From positions 1 through 64,000 of the forward strand of contig NZ_JABMKY010000030.1 of the NCBI RefSeq assembly GCF_013204845.1: a DNA stretch of 64,000 nucleotides. Direction: 5' to 3'. Below are positions 35,721 to 45,214 of this stretch, piece after piece (the stretch's first letter is position 1; each line of letters starts with the position of its first letter). Origin of the DNA: Paenibacillus qinlingensis. Its GTDB lineage: Bacteria; Bacillota; Bacilli; Paenibacillales; NBRC-103111. The notes under the pieces were generated by a model that saw only the letters and a list, made by a program, of their open reading frames with translations, made no database searches and was not told the DNA's origin. The position numbers and the translations under genes are program-made.

Positions 35721-37376
35721 CTACTTCTTAACTTTTAGCATACGAACGATCGCCGAAGCGGCTTCCCCGCGGTTGGACAGTACTTGCGGCGCAAATTTAT
35801 TGCCTGTAATACCACTCACGATAATGATGCCGTTCTTCTCGGCCGTGGAAACGGAGGCTTTTGCCCACTCCGGGATAATGGCATCGTCAGCGTAGCCGGT
35901 TATCTGTGCATTATCAGTGGGGAGACCTGAGGCGCGAACGACCATCAAAATCATTTCGGCATGGGTAATATTCGCGTTCGGTTGGAATGTACCGTCCGCA
36001 TATCCGCTGATGATTCCGAGTTTCACTGCTAGTTCCACCGATGGAACCGCCCAAGCTTCAATATCACTATTATCCTTGAAGGAAATTCGTGTACCTTCTC
36101 CCATTGGCTTTAGCCCTCTCATTAGCATACTCGTGAACTCCGCACGTGTCACACTCGCATCCGGCCGGAAAGTACCGTCCGGATAACCGCTCACGGCTCC
36201 TAGCTTCACTGCGATCATGATATCCGAACTCGCCCAATGTTTATCAATGTCATTAAATTGGATCGTAGGTGTAGCCGTGGTAGGTTTCTGAATATCCGCT
36301 ACAGTTACGATGCAAACAGCAGTAAATTCCCCACTTTCTGCCTTCACTGTAATTTTTGCCGAACCGGGTGATATGCCCGTCACTTTACCAGCATTATCGA
36401 CAGTAGCGACTCCCTCATTTTCGCTGCTCCACGTCATCTTCTTATTGGCTGCATTCGAAGGTATAATAGCCGCGATTAGCGCTTCACTCTCCCCCTGATT
36501 CAGATGGATTGCTTTTTTATTTAACGTGATGCTACTGACGGCCACTTTATCAATATCCAAGATATACATACGCCATTTTTTGGTAAAATCAAGCTCGATT
36601 TTCACTTTATTATTGTCAGGTTCAATAATTCTAGGGAAATTGGTTATGGCGTCGATTGTATCCAGAGGCTTTTTTTGCGCAATCGTTTTTGCTAGCACAC
36701 TGACAACTCCCGGTCTATTGCTGTCCAGTATATTGAATTGATCAATGACCGGTAGCACTGAGTAAGCGTAGATTGTACTTGTATACTTACTTGTATCTTT
36801 GTCGACAAATCTGAGAGGCCCCCTATGATCCATCGTATCTTTTACGTAAAATATTTTTGAACCATCAGGCCCATCCCTTGTAATCTGGTAATACGATTCC
36901 ATATTCGTATTATCGGTCCAATCCAGTAAGATTGTACCATCCGTATTCGCCATTGAAGTTAAATCCGTGATTGAACCAGGCTGCAAAATTTGATATGGGC
37001 CGATCTTCACCTCAGAATAGCTGTCGGAGCCGATAACCGGCGAGAAGGAAGCACCTACGCGGAAAATGGCCGAAGTCAACTGTGGATCGATTGGAAAAGT
37101 AATTTCATATAAATTATAATTACTGCTTTTTAGGAAATGCCATGTAAAACCGTTATCGGTGGAATAGTCTGTTTGAACGTCCATGTCTGTCGAAATAGCT
37201 CTATCGGTAGTGAAGGAAACATAATGCGGTTGGCCTGCGATTAAATAGGAGCTCGAGTTATTGATAGTAAGCTGGTAAATATTCGCTGTTGCAAACGTAT
37301 GCGGAATCGGTCCTATCGTGCACATAGACATCATATAGACTAAGGCCAGTGCAAGAGACTTTTTTACTGAACCCAT
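35721..37376 (-). CDS. S-layer-homology surface protein with Big_2 and FN3-like domains
   Basis: 551 residues from the ATG at 37376, five bases after GGGAGGAG. Signal peptide MGSVKKSLALALVYMMSM. The N-terminal half is a beta-rich and FN3-like region with ILLDWTDNTNMESYYQITR. A Big_2 domain spans from SITLNKKAIHLNQGE to GSAKITVKAE. Three SLH repeats follow: DKHWASSDIMIAVKLGAVSG with YPDGTFRPDASVTRAEF, then GYADGTFQPNANITHAEM, then a degenerate third. SLH repeats anchor proteins to pyruvylated wall polymer. It is preceded by a lipoprotein gene with overlap; role unknown. Confidence 0.85.
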   Translation of the reverse strand: MGSVKKSLALALVYMMSMCTIGPIPHTFATANIYQLTINNSSSYLIAGQPHYVSFTTDRAISTDMDVQTDYSTDNGFTWHFLKSSNYNLYEITFPIDPQLTSAIFRVGASFSPVIGSDSYSEVKIGPYQILQPGSITDLTSMANTDGTILLDWTDNTNMESYYQITRDGPDGSKIFYVKDTMDHRGPLRFVDKDTSKYTSTIYAYSVLPVIDQFNILDSNRPGVVSVLAKTIAQKKPLDTIDAITNFPRIIEPDNNKVKIELDFTKKWRMYILDIDKVAVSSITLNKKAIHLNQGESEALIAAIIPSNAANKKMTWSSENEGVATVDNAGKVTGISPGSAKITVKAESGEFTAVCIVTVADIQKPTTATPTIQFNDIDKHWASSDIMIAVKLGAVSGYPDGTFRPDASVTRAEFTSMLMRGLKPMGEGTRISFKDNSDIEAWAVPSVELAVKLGIISGYADGTFQPNANITHAEMILMVVRASGLPTDNAQITGYADDAIIPEWAKASVSTAEKNGIIIVSGITGNKFAPQVLSNRGEAASAIVRMLKVKK

Positions 37377-37399
37377 TGTTTCTCCTCCCTCAACCGATT

Positions 37400-37969
37400 T
37401 CACATAGCCGTAATATCAATGCTGATCTGCGCTTGCTTGCAGTTGGCTTCGTCATTCGGATCCTTAATGATGTTGATTATTAATTGTCCGGACAACTGCG
37501 TTTGGGCTTTCAGAGCTTCGCTTTTATAGGTGTATTTATGCATCTTTGTTGTAGCGTCTTCTTCGTCTTTGATGAATTTGGCATCTTTGGGCAGGAATTG
37601 CTTGATAAACGTGAGCGCATCTTCTACGCTCACCTTTTCTTTGCGATCCACGTATGCATTGTAAATCGTATAAGCGATTCCAAAATTCTCAAGAACCCGA
37701 AGCTTGCCATCCATATAACCGATGGTCGATTCGTTCTCTTTTTTGACAACAGTGCCGAACTTGGAATCGAAATAGCTCAATTTCGCGCCAAGTACCGCGT
37801 CGTCTAATCTACCTGCCTCACTTGAATGAGATGAACTAATGTTTGCGGTTTTTGGCACTTGGCTCGCCACAGCTTCCGATACAGACTGGATATCATTGCC
37901 TCCACAGCCTGTGATCAGGGTTCCTAAAGTCATTATGATTAGTCCTAAAGCAACTGTTTGCCGTTTCAC
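37400..37969 (-). CDS. lipoprotein of unknown function
   Basis: 189 residues from the GTG at 37969, five bases after GAGGTG; the longer frame upstream is not protein-like. The signal peptide MKRQTVALGLIIMTLGT ends in lipobox LITGC. The mature part has a Ser-rich linker then a small alpha/beta domain with LSYFDSKFGTVV and TIYNAYVDRKEKVSVEDAL. No family recognised. It is followed 23 bases later by the SLH gene, so the two are probably one operon of surface proteins. Confidence 0.7.
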   Translation of the reverse strand: MKRQTVALGLIIMTLGTLITGCGGNDIQSVSEAVASQVPKTANISSSHSSEAGRLDDAVLGAKLSYFDSKFGTVVKKENESTIGYMDGKLRVLENFGIAYTIYNAYVDRKEKVSVEDALTFIKQFLPKDAKFIKDEEDATTKMHKYTYKSEALKAQTQLSGQLIINIIKDPNDEANCKQAQISIDITAM

Positions 37970-38004
37970 AATTGCACCTCTTTTTATAGGGAAAATTTGA
38001 AAGA

Positions 38005-38457
38005 TCAATGAATTAACAGTGCAATAATAAGTAGGCTTAGCCCGATCAGTCCAGCAATCATCCGTACAATATGCCACTTCCACCAATCATCACGCAATCT
38101 CATCCAATCTGCGGGAGGATTATCAAGCAACCAAGACATTATCTTTGCATTAATAGGTTGATTCAGGAAACGTGTAATGATGCCGGCAATGATTAGAAAA
38201 ATCGCCGAAGCAATCATCATCAGCATCCTATAACGATCATCTCGGGAAAGAACAGCTGAAATGACAGTGATTACAATACCCACTGCTGCCAATAACGGCA
38301 ATTTAACATTTAAAGATCGAATTAACTTCTGATGATGTTCCAGATAAGCGGGATATGGCATTTGCTTAGGATTTATACCAAACCAAACCCCGAACATAGT
38401 CCCGACCACAAGTGCCACTAGTAATAAATTAACGGTATAGATAACTGCTTTTATCAT
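38005..38457 (-). CDS. DUF1772 family membrane protein
   Basis: 150 residues with four membrane segments (about 5-25, 50-70, 78-98, 128-148). The first segment carries VALVVGTMFGVWFGINP, typical of DUF1772, which includes anthrone-oxygenase-like proteins. ATG after AGGAGGAAAA. It lies between the BTAD regulator and the lipoprotein gene, all on one strand, with a terminator before it. Function unknown. Confidence 0.75.
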   Translation of the reverse strand: MIKAVIYTVNLLLVALVVGTMFGVWFGINPKQMPYPAYLEHHQKLIRSLNVKLPLLAAVGIVITVISAVLSRDDRYRMLMMIASAIFLIIAGIITRFLNQPINAKIMSWLLDNPPADWMRLRDDWWKWHIVRMIAGLIGLSLLIIALLIH

Positions 38458-38538
38458 TTTTCCTCCTGCATAATAAATAGACTCTCGGCATTTGCCAAGG
38501 CAGATGGGATAGAAGATATCCTAGTTACATCATAAAGA

Positions 38539-38563
38539 AAGAAGCGCTTCAAAAGCGCTTCTT
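38539..38563 (-). terminator. terminator after the BTAD regulator gene
   Basis: An 11-bp stem, AAGAAGCGCTT with AAGCGCTTCTT around a three-base loop, 16 bases after the regulator stop and followed on the minus strand by TCTTTATG. Confidence 0.75.
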
Positions 38564-38578
38564 GGTTAACTTTCGCGA

Positions 38579-41500
38579 TTATGACTTTAACTTCAAATAA
38601 CAATCTATTTCCTTCAAAATGGTTTCGGTGATGCTTTTGTGTTGTGTGACTTCGGCAGCAAACTGCGGCATTGGACGCACCACAGCGGCGACATCGCATA
38701 AACCATTCATTTCGCTGCAACGTACACGATATTCTTCTTTACCTGACTTTCGGTAAAGCTCTTCATTCAAAGATAGCGCATTGATCCGATATTCTGAGGA
38801 TTCGGAATTCAACTTCCACATCGCATAATAAATGGCTGCCTGTTCCTGCTGATCGACATACTGCTTCAGCAATTTATGAAGTTGCTCCAAGGCCTCAATC
38901 GGGTTTGTTCGTCTTAACCCCACATTTAAATGCAATAAAAGCTTGAGTTGCATATCTCGACGATTAAGCTTATTAGCGATCTTCAGTGCTTCTTCCGCAA
39001 TTTCCACTGCATAATCGTATTGATTCTGGTGATAACTCTTCACACTCATGAGATAGAGCGCATTACATTCAAAAAAAGGAGAGCGAAGCTGTCGGCTCAG
39101 TCGAAGCGAGCGATCAATGAACGGAATCGCTTCCTCAACTCGAAACTGCAACAATAAGTTATGGGCTTCCCATCCGAGCAAGTTGGCAGTAAAGCGCCAA
39201 TCCTTGACAGCTATTGCTTCTTCGAGACAAAAGGCAATGCACCCAGCCGCTATCGTGTGTGATCCCAGAAATCCATAATATTTGCCGAGCATCCCCATTG
39301 CAATAGTCAGACCCATCCGGTCACCGATCACTTGGCTGATTTCAATCTTATCAACGATACAGTCAAAAGCCAGATTCGTTTGATCGGTGTCGAGATAGAC
39401 AAGCGCCAATCCGCCCAAGGCTTTCGCAACAGCGTTCTTATCACGATTTTCCGTTGCTAGCTTGAGCTGCATCTTGTATGCATGAATCGCTTGGTCGAAT
39501 TCACATTGATGATAGAACAGCCCCCCCATAACGCCGTAGAAACGGCAATCCTCCCTCGTTCGATCTCCGGAAGGAGGCAATTCCATTCTTACTGTCAAAT
39601 AGTGAAGTGCCTTGTCGTTATTTCCCCTGTAGTAATGCAACATACCAAGCGTTCCATAGGCAAAGCCAAGACCGGAATGGTCGTCAATCAGCTCAAAATG
39701 GCGTCGAGCCCGTTCCAAATGAAAGCTTGCTTCCTCATATTTTCCCTGCAATCGCAGGCAATTGCCCAGCGCAACGTCGCAGAAAGATCGTTCCTGCAGC
39801 TCAGTTGAATTCCCTTCTTGTTCAAGCCATTGTCTGTAAGTCTTCTCCGCTTCGTTCCAATTTCCCGTAATGATCAAAACATCGCCGAGTTTCATTAGTA
39901 TTGGCAGTATCTGTTCGGGAGGCAGCAAGGAAATGAGCTTCCGATAACACTTTATCCTGGTTTCATTGGCATATATTTTCTCGGCAACAGATGCAGCCAT
40001 TTCGTAATAGAGAATGGCCTCTTTTTTCATAAGCGCAAGTTCGTAATGAAAAGCGATTTCCGCAGCAACGGCTTCAAGCCGCTCTTGATGAAAAGCAATC
40101 AATCCAATTGCGATTTTTCGATGGTATTGGCGGCGCAAGCTCTCATTTTTCAGTGTATACGCAGATTCCCTTAGGATATCATGAGTAAAGTCGTACTTCT
40201 CGTCCTCTGTCTCTTGCATGACTTTCGATTGTACTAAGTGCTCCATTTTTTCAGAAATCTCTTCCTCACATGAGCCTGTCAACATCGCCAAAAGCGATAA
40301 TGATACAGGTCTGCCGACAGCGGCGAAGATGGATACAAGATGTCGATTATCCGGCGAAAGCTTCTTTAATCGATTTAAAATGATGGATTTCACCAAAGGC
40401 GAAAATCGGAATTCCATTTTGTCGCTACCCGTTTTCCATTCTTTCAACGTTTCCATTATATACAATGGATTACCGCCGATTTCCGCGTATAAATTGGACG
40501 AATGGCAGTCTGCCAACTCATCGCCAACAGTAGCGGCCATCAGCTGTTTCGTTTCGTCCTCACCGAACGGTGCAAGCTCGATTTCCGTCAACTTCCGTTC
40601 GTTTCGAAGCACGAAGACAAAATGTCCGACGGCATCGCCCGGCAAATCCTCCGTCCTCATTGTCGCGACAACTAACAGCTTTAACTTGGTATCTTTGCGG
40701 AGTAGATAAGAGAGAAATTGCAGCGTCTCTCCATCGCTCCATTGAATATCGTCAATGAGCAGGAGGAGCGGTTGCTGACCCAGCAGCATCCGCTCTATCG
40801 CTTCATACCATTGGTTCAATTGCCAGTTGTCCTGAATGGGATCCGGCTTCGGCAATTCCGGGTATCTTTCAAATAACTCTGGCAGTAAACGAGTCAATTC
40901 CGACAGCCAGACTGGACCGATCTGCGGTAAAGGAACACTCCTGAGCCAAGCAGTGATTGGTGTATAGGACAACGATCTTACTGACGGGTAGCATCCGGCA
41001 AAGGCCGTTTGATACCCTTGTCTCTCTACCCATGCTTTAAATTCCAAGGTCAATCTAGTTTTGCCGATTCCCGTCTCACCCTTCAATAGCAGGAGGGAAT
41101 TTCTCCCAATCGTTGCCTGCTTCCATTTGCTAACCATGTTTTCCCATTCGCCGATTCTGCCGACCAGCGGAGTTTTGCTTTGTTTAGAGATCAATTGTTC
41201 GTTGCCAATTTTCGTGAGCCTTTCTACAAGCTGTAAGGTTTCCTCCGCTGGACCTATCCCTAGCTCGTCTTGCAGTATGTTGTACAATTGCTGATAAATT
41301 CGAACTACGCCTGCCATGTCATTATTCAAGGCATGAAGCCGCATCAGCGTACGGTAAGTTTCCTCCCTTAATTGATTTAGTACAAGCATCTTATTCGCGA
41401 AAAGTAGGGCCGACGTGTACTCCCGTTGATTTTCCATAATAGAAATGAGCTTGTCGAGTACAGACGAATACGTTTGCGCCAATTGCTCCCGCTTCGCACC

Positions 41501-41914
41501 AAGCCATTCCTCTTGAAGCCCGGGTAGAAGATCTCCTCTGTACAATTCTTCCGCCTTGCGAAGCTCGTATAGGGTTCTTCCTACTGCCCCCTGTTCAAAC
41601 TCACGCACATCCAAATAAACGGGTAATTCAAGATTCCACTGTATGTATGCTGGAGTAATTTTGAGATAACGATCGGTTTGTGGAAGACATTCCCGCAGAT
41701 CGTGAAGAAGTTTCCGTAAATTGGATAGGGCTTGTTTCTCTGTGGAGTCCGGCCAGAAATCAAAGGCAATTTGTTTCCTGGTTTGCGGCATGTCAAAAGC
41801 TAGAACCACGTATGCCAGCAGCCGGGCCTTTGCACCGGATGTAGTCGTCGTAAAATCTTCATTGTCAAAGGTGATTTTAAAACCGCCTAATAGTTGAATG
41901 CTGCAGCCTGCCAA
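38579..41914 (-). CDS. large SARP-like regulator: winged-helix/BTAD, AAA ATPase and TPR domains
   Basis: 1111 residues. The N-terminal OmpR-like winged helix (SIQLLGGFKITFDNEDF) is followed by a bacterial transcriptional activator domain to about residue 240, with RALLFANKML-like helices and YQQLYNILQDELG. The ATPase part has Walker A LLKGETGIGKTRLTLEF and Walker B LLLLIDDIQWSD. The C-terminal 500 residues are TPR-like helices with GLGFAYGTLGMLHYYRGN. This is the AfsR/SARP plus STAND layout. The start is TTG after GGAGGGGG. Likely an ATP-dependent transcription activator; possible targets are the DUF1772 and SLH genes just downstream. Confidence 0.85.
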   Translation of the reverse strand: MAGCSIQLLGGFKITFDNEDFTTTTSGAKARLLAYVVLAFDMPQTRKQIAFDFWPDSTEKQALSNLRKLLHDLRECLPQTDRYLKITPAYIQWNLELPVYLDVREFEQGAVGRTLYELRKAEELYRGDLLPGLQEEWLGAKREQLAQTYSSVLDKLISIMENQREYTSALLFANKMLVLNQLREETYRTLMRLHALNNDMAGVVRIYQQLYNILQDELGIGPAEETLQLVERLTKIGNEQLISKQSKTPLVGRIGEWENMVSKWKQATIGRNSLLLLKGETGIGKTRLTLEFKAWVERQGYQTAFAGCYPSVRSLSYTPITAWLRSVPLPQIGPVWLSELTRLLPELFERYPELPKPDPIQDNWQLNQWYEAIERMLLGQQPLLLLIDDIQWSDGETLQFLSYLLRKDTKLKLLVVATMRTEDLPGDAVGHFVFVLRNERKLTEIELAPFGEDETKQLMAATVGDELADCHSSNLYAEIGGNPLYIMETLKEWKTGSDKMEFRFSPLVKSIILNRLKKLSPDNRHLVSIFAAVGRPVSLSLLAMLTGSCEEEISEKMEHLVQSKVMQETEDEKYDFTHDILRESAYTLKNESLRRQYHRKIAIGLIAFHQERLEAVAAEIAFHYELALMKKEAILYYEMAASVAEKIYANETRIKCYRKLISLLPPEQILPILMKLGDVLIITGNWNEAEKTYRQWLEQEGNSTELQERSFCDVALGNCLRLQGKYEEASFHLERARRHFELIDDHSGLGFAYGTLGMLHYYRGNNDKALHYLTVRMELPPSGDRTREDCRFYGVMGGLFYHQCEFDQAIHAYKMQLKLATENRDKNAVAKALGGLALVYLDTDQTNLAFDCIVDKIEISQVIGDRMGLTIAMGMLGKYYGFLGSHTIAAGCIAFCLEEAIAVKDWRFTANLLGWEAHNLLLQFRVEEAIPFIDRSLRLSRQLRSPFFECNALYLMSVKSYHQNQYDYAVEIAEEALKIANKLNRRDMQLKLLLHLNVGLRRTNPIEALEQLHKLLKQYVDQQEQAAIYYAMWKLNSESSEYRINALSLNEELYRKSGKEEYRVRCSEMNGLCDVAAVVRPMPQFAAEVTQHKSITETILKEIDCYLKLKS

Positions 41915-42334
41915 ACCGTCCCCCTCCTTCGCAAATCTTCACTATACAATTTATTCTATTTTTGTACACAAATCCCTCGTGTCAAAAATAGACTTATTTC
42001 GAGCCATCACCATTACAGAGTAGCAACGCATAGCCTCATCTACGGATCACAAAATGGCCGCCGAATTATTGACGATCACATGGTGAAACACAAGTCATTT
42101 AGATGAGCTGGCCCTCAACTATCTTTCAGCATTAGCGCAATGACCAACACTTTTATTTATTAGTTGCCTCTAGGTTGAATGTGAAGCTCTGAGGCTTTTT
42201 TCAATAAAGAACGCTTTACTCCTTCTCACCAACCGGAGCTCTCTATGAAAGAATTTCATTATCTACTGCCCTCTTCATTGCCTTTATATAGAAATTATTA
42301 CCAAGTAATTGAACTTTTGTAAAGCTGTAATTTG
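41915..42334. other. intergenic region with no supported gene
   Basis: A short frame ends IYGSQNGRRIIDDHMVKHK at about 42106 without a start or ribosome site and may be a fragment. At 42128 GCATTAGCGCAATGACC weakly resembles the right arm of the dispersed repeat. Nothing else was recognised. Confidence 0.3.
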
Positions 42335-42417
42335 ATTATTCTGCCCGTTAGTTCAGCAAACGAAAAAGGAGCAGCCACGAAGCATGCTCCTCAACTATAG
42401 TACACCGTTAGTTTAAT
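42335..42417. repeat. dispersed hairpin repeat, copy H
   Basis: Left arm GATTATTCTGCCCGTTAG, stem AGGAGCA (42367-42373) with TGCTCCT (42385-42391), and right arm ACACCGTTAGTTTAAT. It lies directly 3' of the hypothetical gene at 42460. Confidence 0.75.
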
Positions 42418-42459
42418 CCCATTCCTCAGAAACACAATTTGTGTGTGGCTATCTATATT

Positions 42460-42807
42460 TTAATACTCACCATTGTATTCTACATAGCTCGTTTGTTTGA
42501 TGCGAGCAACGTGATTTGGTATATATCTATTTTGTGCATGCGGTGATAGACCTTCTATATAATTAATTGCAGCTTCAACCATGTCATCAGTTAAAAAAAC
42601 TCTATCATCCAAAAAACCGCTCAATAATGCTGAATCATCACCTTTTAACTTTAAATGAAGATAGCCATAGCCTGGATCTACAATAACAAGATTCACAATT
42701 TCATCTTCATTTTGTTCTTTTGATGAATCATAAAATCTTGCTACAATATCTTGGTCTTTATAAAATATATCCACATCACAAGAAAAATTTTCAAATGTGA
42801 ATTTCAT
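42460..42807 (-). CDS. hypothetical protein, 115 residues
   Basis: A single small alpha/beta domain rich in acidic residues, with NLVIVDPGYGYLHLKLKGDD and the amphipathic helix MVEAAINYIEGLSPHAQNRY. No signal peptide or membrane segment and no recognised family. ATG six bases after GGGTGA supports it as real. It resembles the stand-alone accessory genes at 1-5 kb in size and in being followed by a hairpin repeat. Confidence 0.6.
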   Translation of the reverse strand: MKFTFENFSCDVDIFYKDQDIVARFYDSSKEQNEDEIVNLVIVDPGYGYLHLKLKGDDSALLSGFLDDRVFLTDDMVEAAINYIEGLSPHAQNRYIPNHVARIKQTSYVEYNGEY

Positions 42808-43099
42808 TAGATTTCACCCAGCCTATTCTTTTTCTTCATAATCTTACACCTATTGAAAATATTTAGTTTTTTTATACTTAATTTATTCAAGACAGTCACC
42901 ACGTAATCCTCCCTCTATGGAGAAACGCTTTACTCTTAAATACTCTCGTTTTCTCAGTTTTTGACCATCAAATACTTATTAGCAGATAACATTTCAATGG
43001 TATGAAGTTGTAGAGGAAGAAATTTATGGATATCCCGAGGGGCAAAAAACTCTCTACCTAAACCACCTGATGTAAAAAACGGATGGTATGGTAATGTAT
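42808..43099. other. intergenic region with a short coding-like fragment
   Basis: Around 42990-43077 the plus strand reads YEVVEEEIYGYPEGQKTLYL and stops, with no start codon, and looks like the tail of a lost gene. It is otherwise AT-rich and unassigned. Confidence 0.25.
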
Positions 43100-44690
43100 G
43101 GTTGCACCTTTGGATCTCCACATGTGCTCATGGCGGTCAACCCTCCCACATCTCGCAGAGTCTACGCTCCCACATTCCTTCATTCAACCTATCCATGAGG
43201 TGGAGGTCAGATATGCTGCCCGACAGGATCTTCGTCCGTAAGGATAGTGCCTTTCCGACTCATCCGTGCTTCTTGTTATCTTGCTCTGCTTTGGTCATCG
43301 ACATAAAAAAGCGATCATTAAGCTGCTTGTGGTATCTCCGCAAATCGAGGGATATCCTGGATCATTTTTTCTTCACTAAACTCATGGCCCTTCTGCAAGA
43401 TACCGAAAAGGATACGTATGAGCTTGTTACATAACGCGATGAGAGACTGCATCTTTTTTAATGGATTCACAGACCGTTTGGTGTAATACTCGTGTAGGGT
43501 TCGAAAGGCTGAATTTTTAGCGACTAACGGCATCATCACTCTGAAGAGCAGAGCACGAAGGCGTTTTCTACCTCTTTTTGTGATCCTAGTTTGCCCTATA
43601 TGTGTGCCGGATGAATTTGTTTTCAAATTCAGTCCAGCAAGCTTTGTGATCTGTTTTGGATGTCGGTACTGGTTAATGTCTCCTACCTCTGCTAAAAAGC
43701 CAGCGATCGTATCCCGACCAATTCCTTTCATGGCCAATACTTGCTTTACATGAGGGATCTGCGCTAGTAAATCATCTAGCTTTGCTTCCAATTCCTCAAG
43801 CTTGTTCTTAAGCCATTCGTACTGTGTCAGCAACAACTTTAGCTCCATTTTAGCCAACTCAGAACCTTGCCTGATGCCAACAGAACAGCCGGCTGCTGTC
43901 TTCAGATTCTGTATTCGACCTTAGACCAAGCCCACGCTTTGCAGCTTCTCTTAAATGCTGCAGCAACGTCTCGTCTGGCACAGAAACAAGCTCATGTCGC
44001 AGTAAATGAAGGCTTAAAATTTGGATGGCAGACTTGCACTCCCAGTCCTTAAATACCGTCAGAAACTCTGGAAAATACCGATCTAGCCAATTATGGACAC
44101 GTAATTGCACAACACAAAGGTCAGTTGTCAGGTGCTCGCGAATTTTCATGGCTTCCCTCAGCTCGGCATAAACACCTTGAGGAAGGCTCGGTACAGCGTA
44201 TCTCCCGTCTTTGACCAACTGAGCAATAACTTTTGCGTCCTTAATGTCATTCTTTGTTGGGGAATTGTCATCTAATTCTTTACTTTTCTTTACGTGTAGT
44301 GGGTTCACTACGCCGCATTTTACTTGCTCTTCTTTAAGAAAATGGGCTAGGTTTAGCCAGTAGTGACCCGTTGGCTCCATACCAACTATGATATCCTTGA
44401 ACCCTTGCTCCGTCGCAATCTTCCTGAACTAGCTCATAAATAATTCAAAGCCTTCTCGATTGTTTTCAAACGTAAGTGGCTTCCCGAACTCGACCCCGCG
44501 GAAGTCTTGGGCTCTCGCCACATGTCTAAATTTTGCGATGTCGACACCGATAATTAAGGTAGAAAAAGTGATTTGATTAATTCGATCATTTTGAGTAGAA
44601 TGCATGTTGTAGTCTCCTTGATATTGTTATTGGATCTGTCGCTGGCCAGCAACTGGGATCCATAAACATCATACCAAGGAGTCTTTTTAT
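43100..44690 (-). mobile_element. inactive IS110-family element (IS1111-like layout)
   Basis: A transposase pseudogene (43318-44605) has only about 85 bases ahead of it but over 200 structured, non-coding bases after it. That layout is the one in which the guide RNA is encoded 3' of the transposase. The outer limits are estimated. TGGATCTCC at 43111 and, on the other strand, TGGATCCCA near 44650 may be remnants of subterminal inverted repeats. It has inserted between the hypothetical gene and repeat copy I. Confidence 0.55.
43318..44605 (-). pseudogene. IS110-family transposase, broken by a nonsense codon and a frameshift
   Basis: ATG at 44605 after AAGGAG. The DEDD RuvC-like start IIGVDIAKFRHVARAQDF continues to EGFELFMS, where a TAG (44429-44431) interrupts the frame, and resumes with FRKIATEQGFKDIIVGMEPT, then NPLHVKKSKELDDN and KNDIKDAKVIAQLV. 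A frameshift near 43920 follows GLGLR; the true continuation is IQNLKTAAGCSVGIRQGSEL. The C-terminal transposase_20 part has VLAMKGIGRDTIAGFLAEVG and ITKRGRKRLRALLF. Two independent lesions mean it cannot act on its own. Confidence 0.9.
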
Positions 44691-44721
44691 TTCTCAAACC
44701 TCGTTATTCCTCTTAATAGGA

Positions 44722-44794
44722 ATGCTGCCCGTTAGCTTAATGACCTTTCCTGTCATCTATGAAACAGTATAGCCATCCTTTGCGGGATGGCTAT
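44722..44794. repeat. dispersed hairpin repeat, copy I
   Basis: Left arm TGCTGCCCGTTAGCTTAATG, then TGACC-TTTCC-TGTCA, then stem ATAGCCATCC (44769-44778) with GGATGGCTAT (44785-44794). It shares CCATCCTTTGCGG with copy C. It is 35 bases 3' of the SET-domain gene and could terminate its transcription. Confidence 0.75.
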
Positions 44795-44829
44795 TTCTTG
44801 TAAGATTAGACTACCTGTTTCAGTTTTTG

Positions 44830-45201
44830 TTAGTCGATAACCTTAAACCACAATGATGATTGGTCCTTAGGATCTCCATTGTAATTAATCAAAATCTCTT
44901 CACCCGCTTTAATTTCTTTATAGGCAAAGAAGTCGATAGTTAAATTATTTTTATTCGATAAATATCTCGCATTAGGAGAAAAAGAGTGATTATATAAAGC
45001 ACCGTATCCTAGAACGATAGCTTTATCCTCGCCCCATCGGAAAATATAGTTTTTGAGTATGCTTTCCCTCATTTCTTCCCATTCGTTTTTGGAGATAACG
45101 ATAATCGGGGCTGACTCAATTAAGTCACCTTTTTGAAAGCTTTCGGTTGCAAAAATTCCTCTGCCAGATTTTCCCGTATTTTTCATTTGTATTTTTTTCA
45201 G
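44830..45201 (-). CDS. SET-domain protein, putative lysine methyltransferase
   Basis: 123 residues, a minimal single SET domain. SET signatures are GRGIFATESFQKGDLIE near the N-terminus, GYGALYNHSFSPNA with the NHS cofactor-binding motif, and IKAGEEILINYNG near the end. The usual post-SET cysteines are absent. The ribosome site AAAGGAGGG overlaps the CotH stop codon and points to a CTG start at 45201, giving LKKIQMKNTG; a TTG seven codons earlier lies upstream of that site. SET proteins transfer methyl from S-adenosylmethionine to Lys. It is translationally coupled to the CotH gene and may modify the Lys-rich repeat protein encoded opposite; that link is inference. Confidence 0.75.
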   Translation of the reverse strand: MKKIQMKNTGKSGRGIFATESFQKGDLIESAPIIVISKNEWEEMRESILKNYIFRWGEDKAIVLGYGALYNHSFSPNARYLSNKNNLTIDFFAYKEIKAGEEILINYNGDPKDQSSLWFKVID

Positions 45202-45214
45202 CGTACTCCCTCCT

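Noticed and set aside
38539..38563. cre-like site from AAGCGCTT palindromes
   Set aside because: The two AAGCGCTT copies form the stem of a terminator after the BTAD gene and are not upstream of a promoter.
43102..43434. 110-residue plus-strand ORF over the end of the broken IS110
   Set aside because: It is antisense to the transposase and its non-coding tail, without a ribosome site or recognisable domain.
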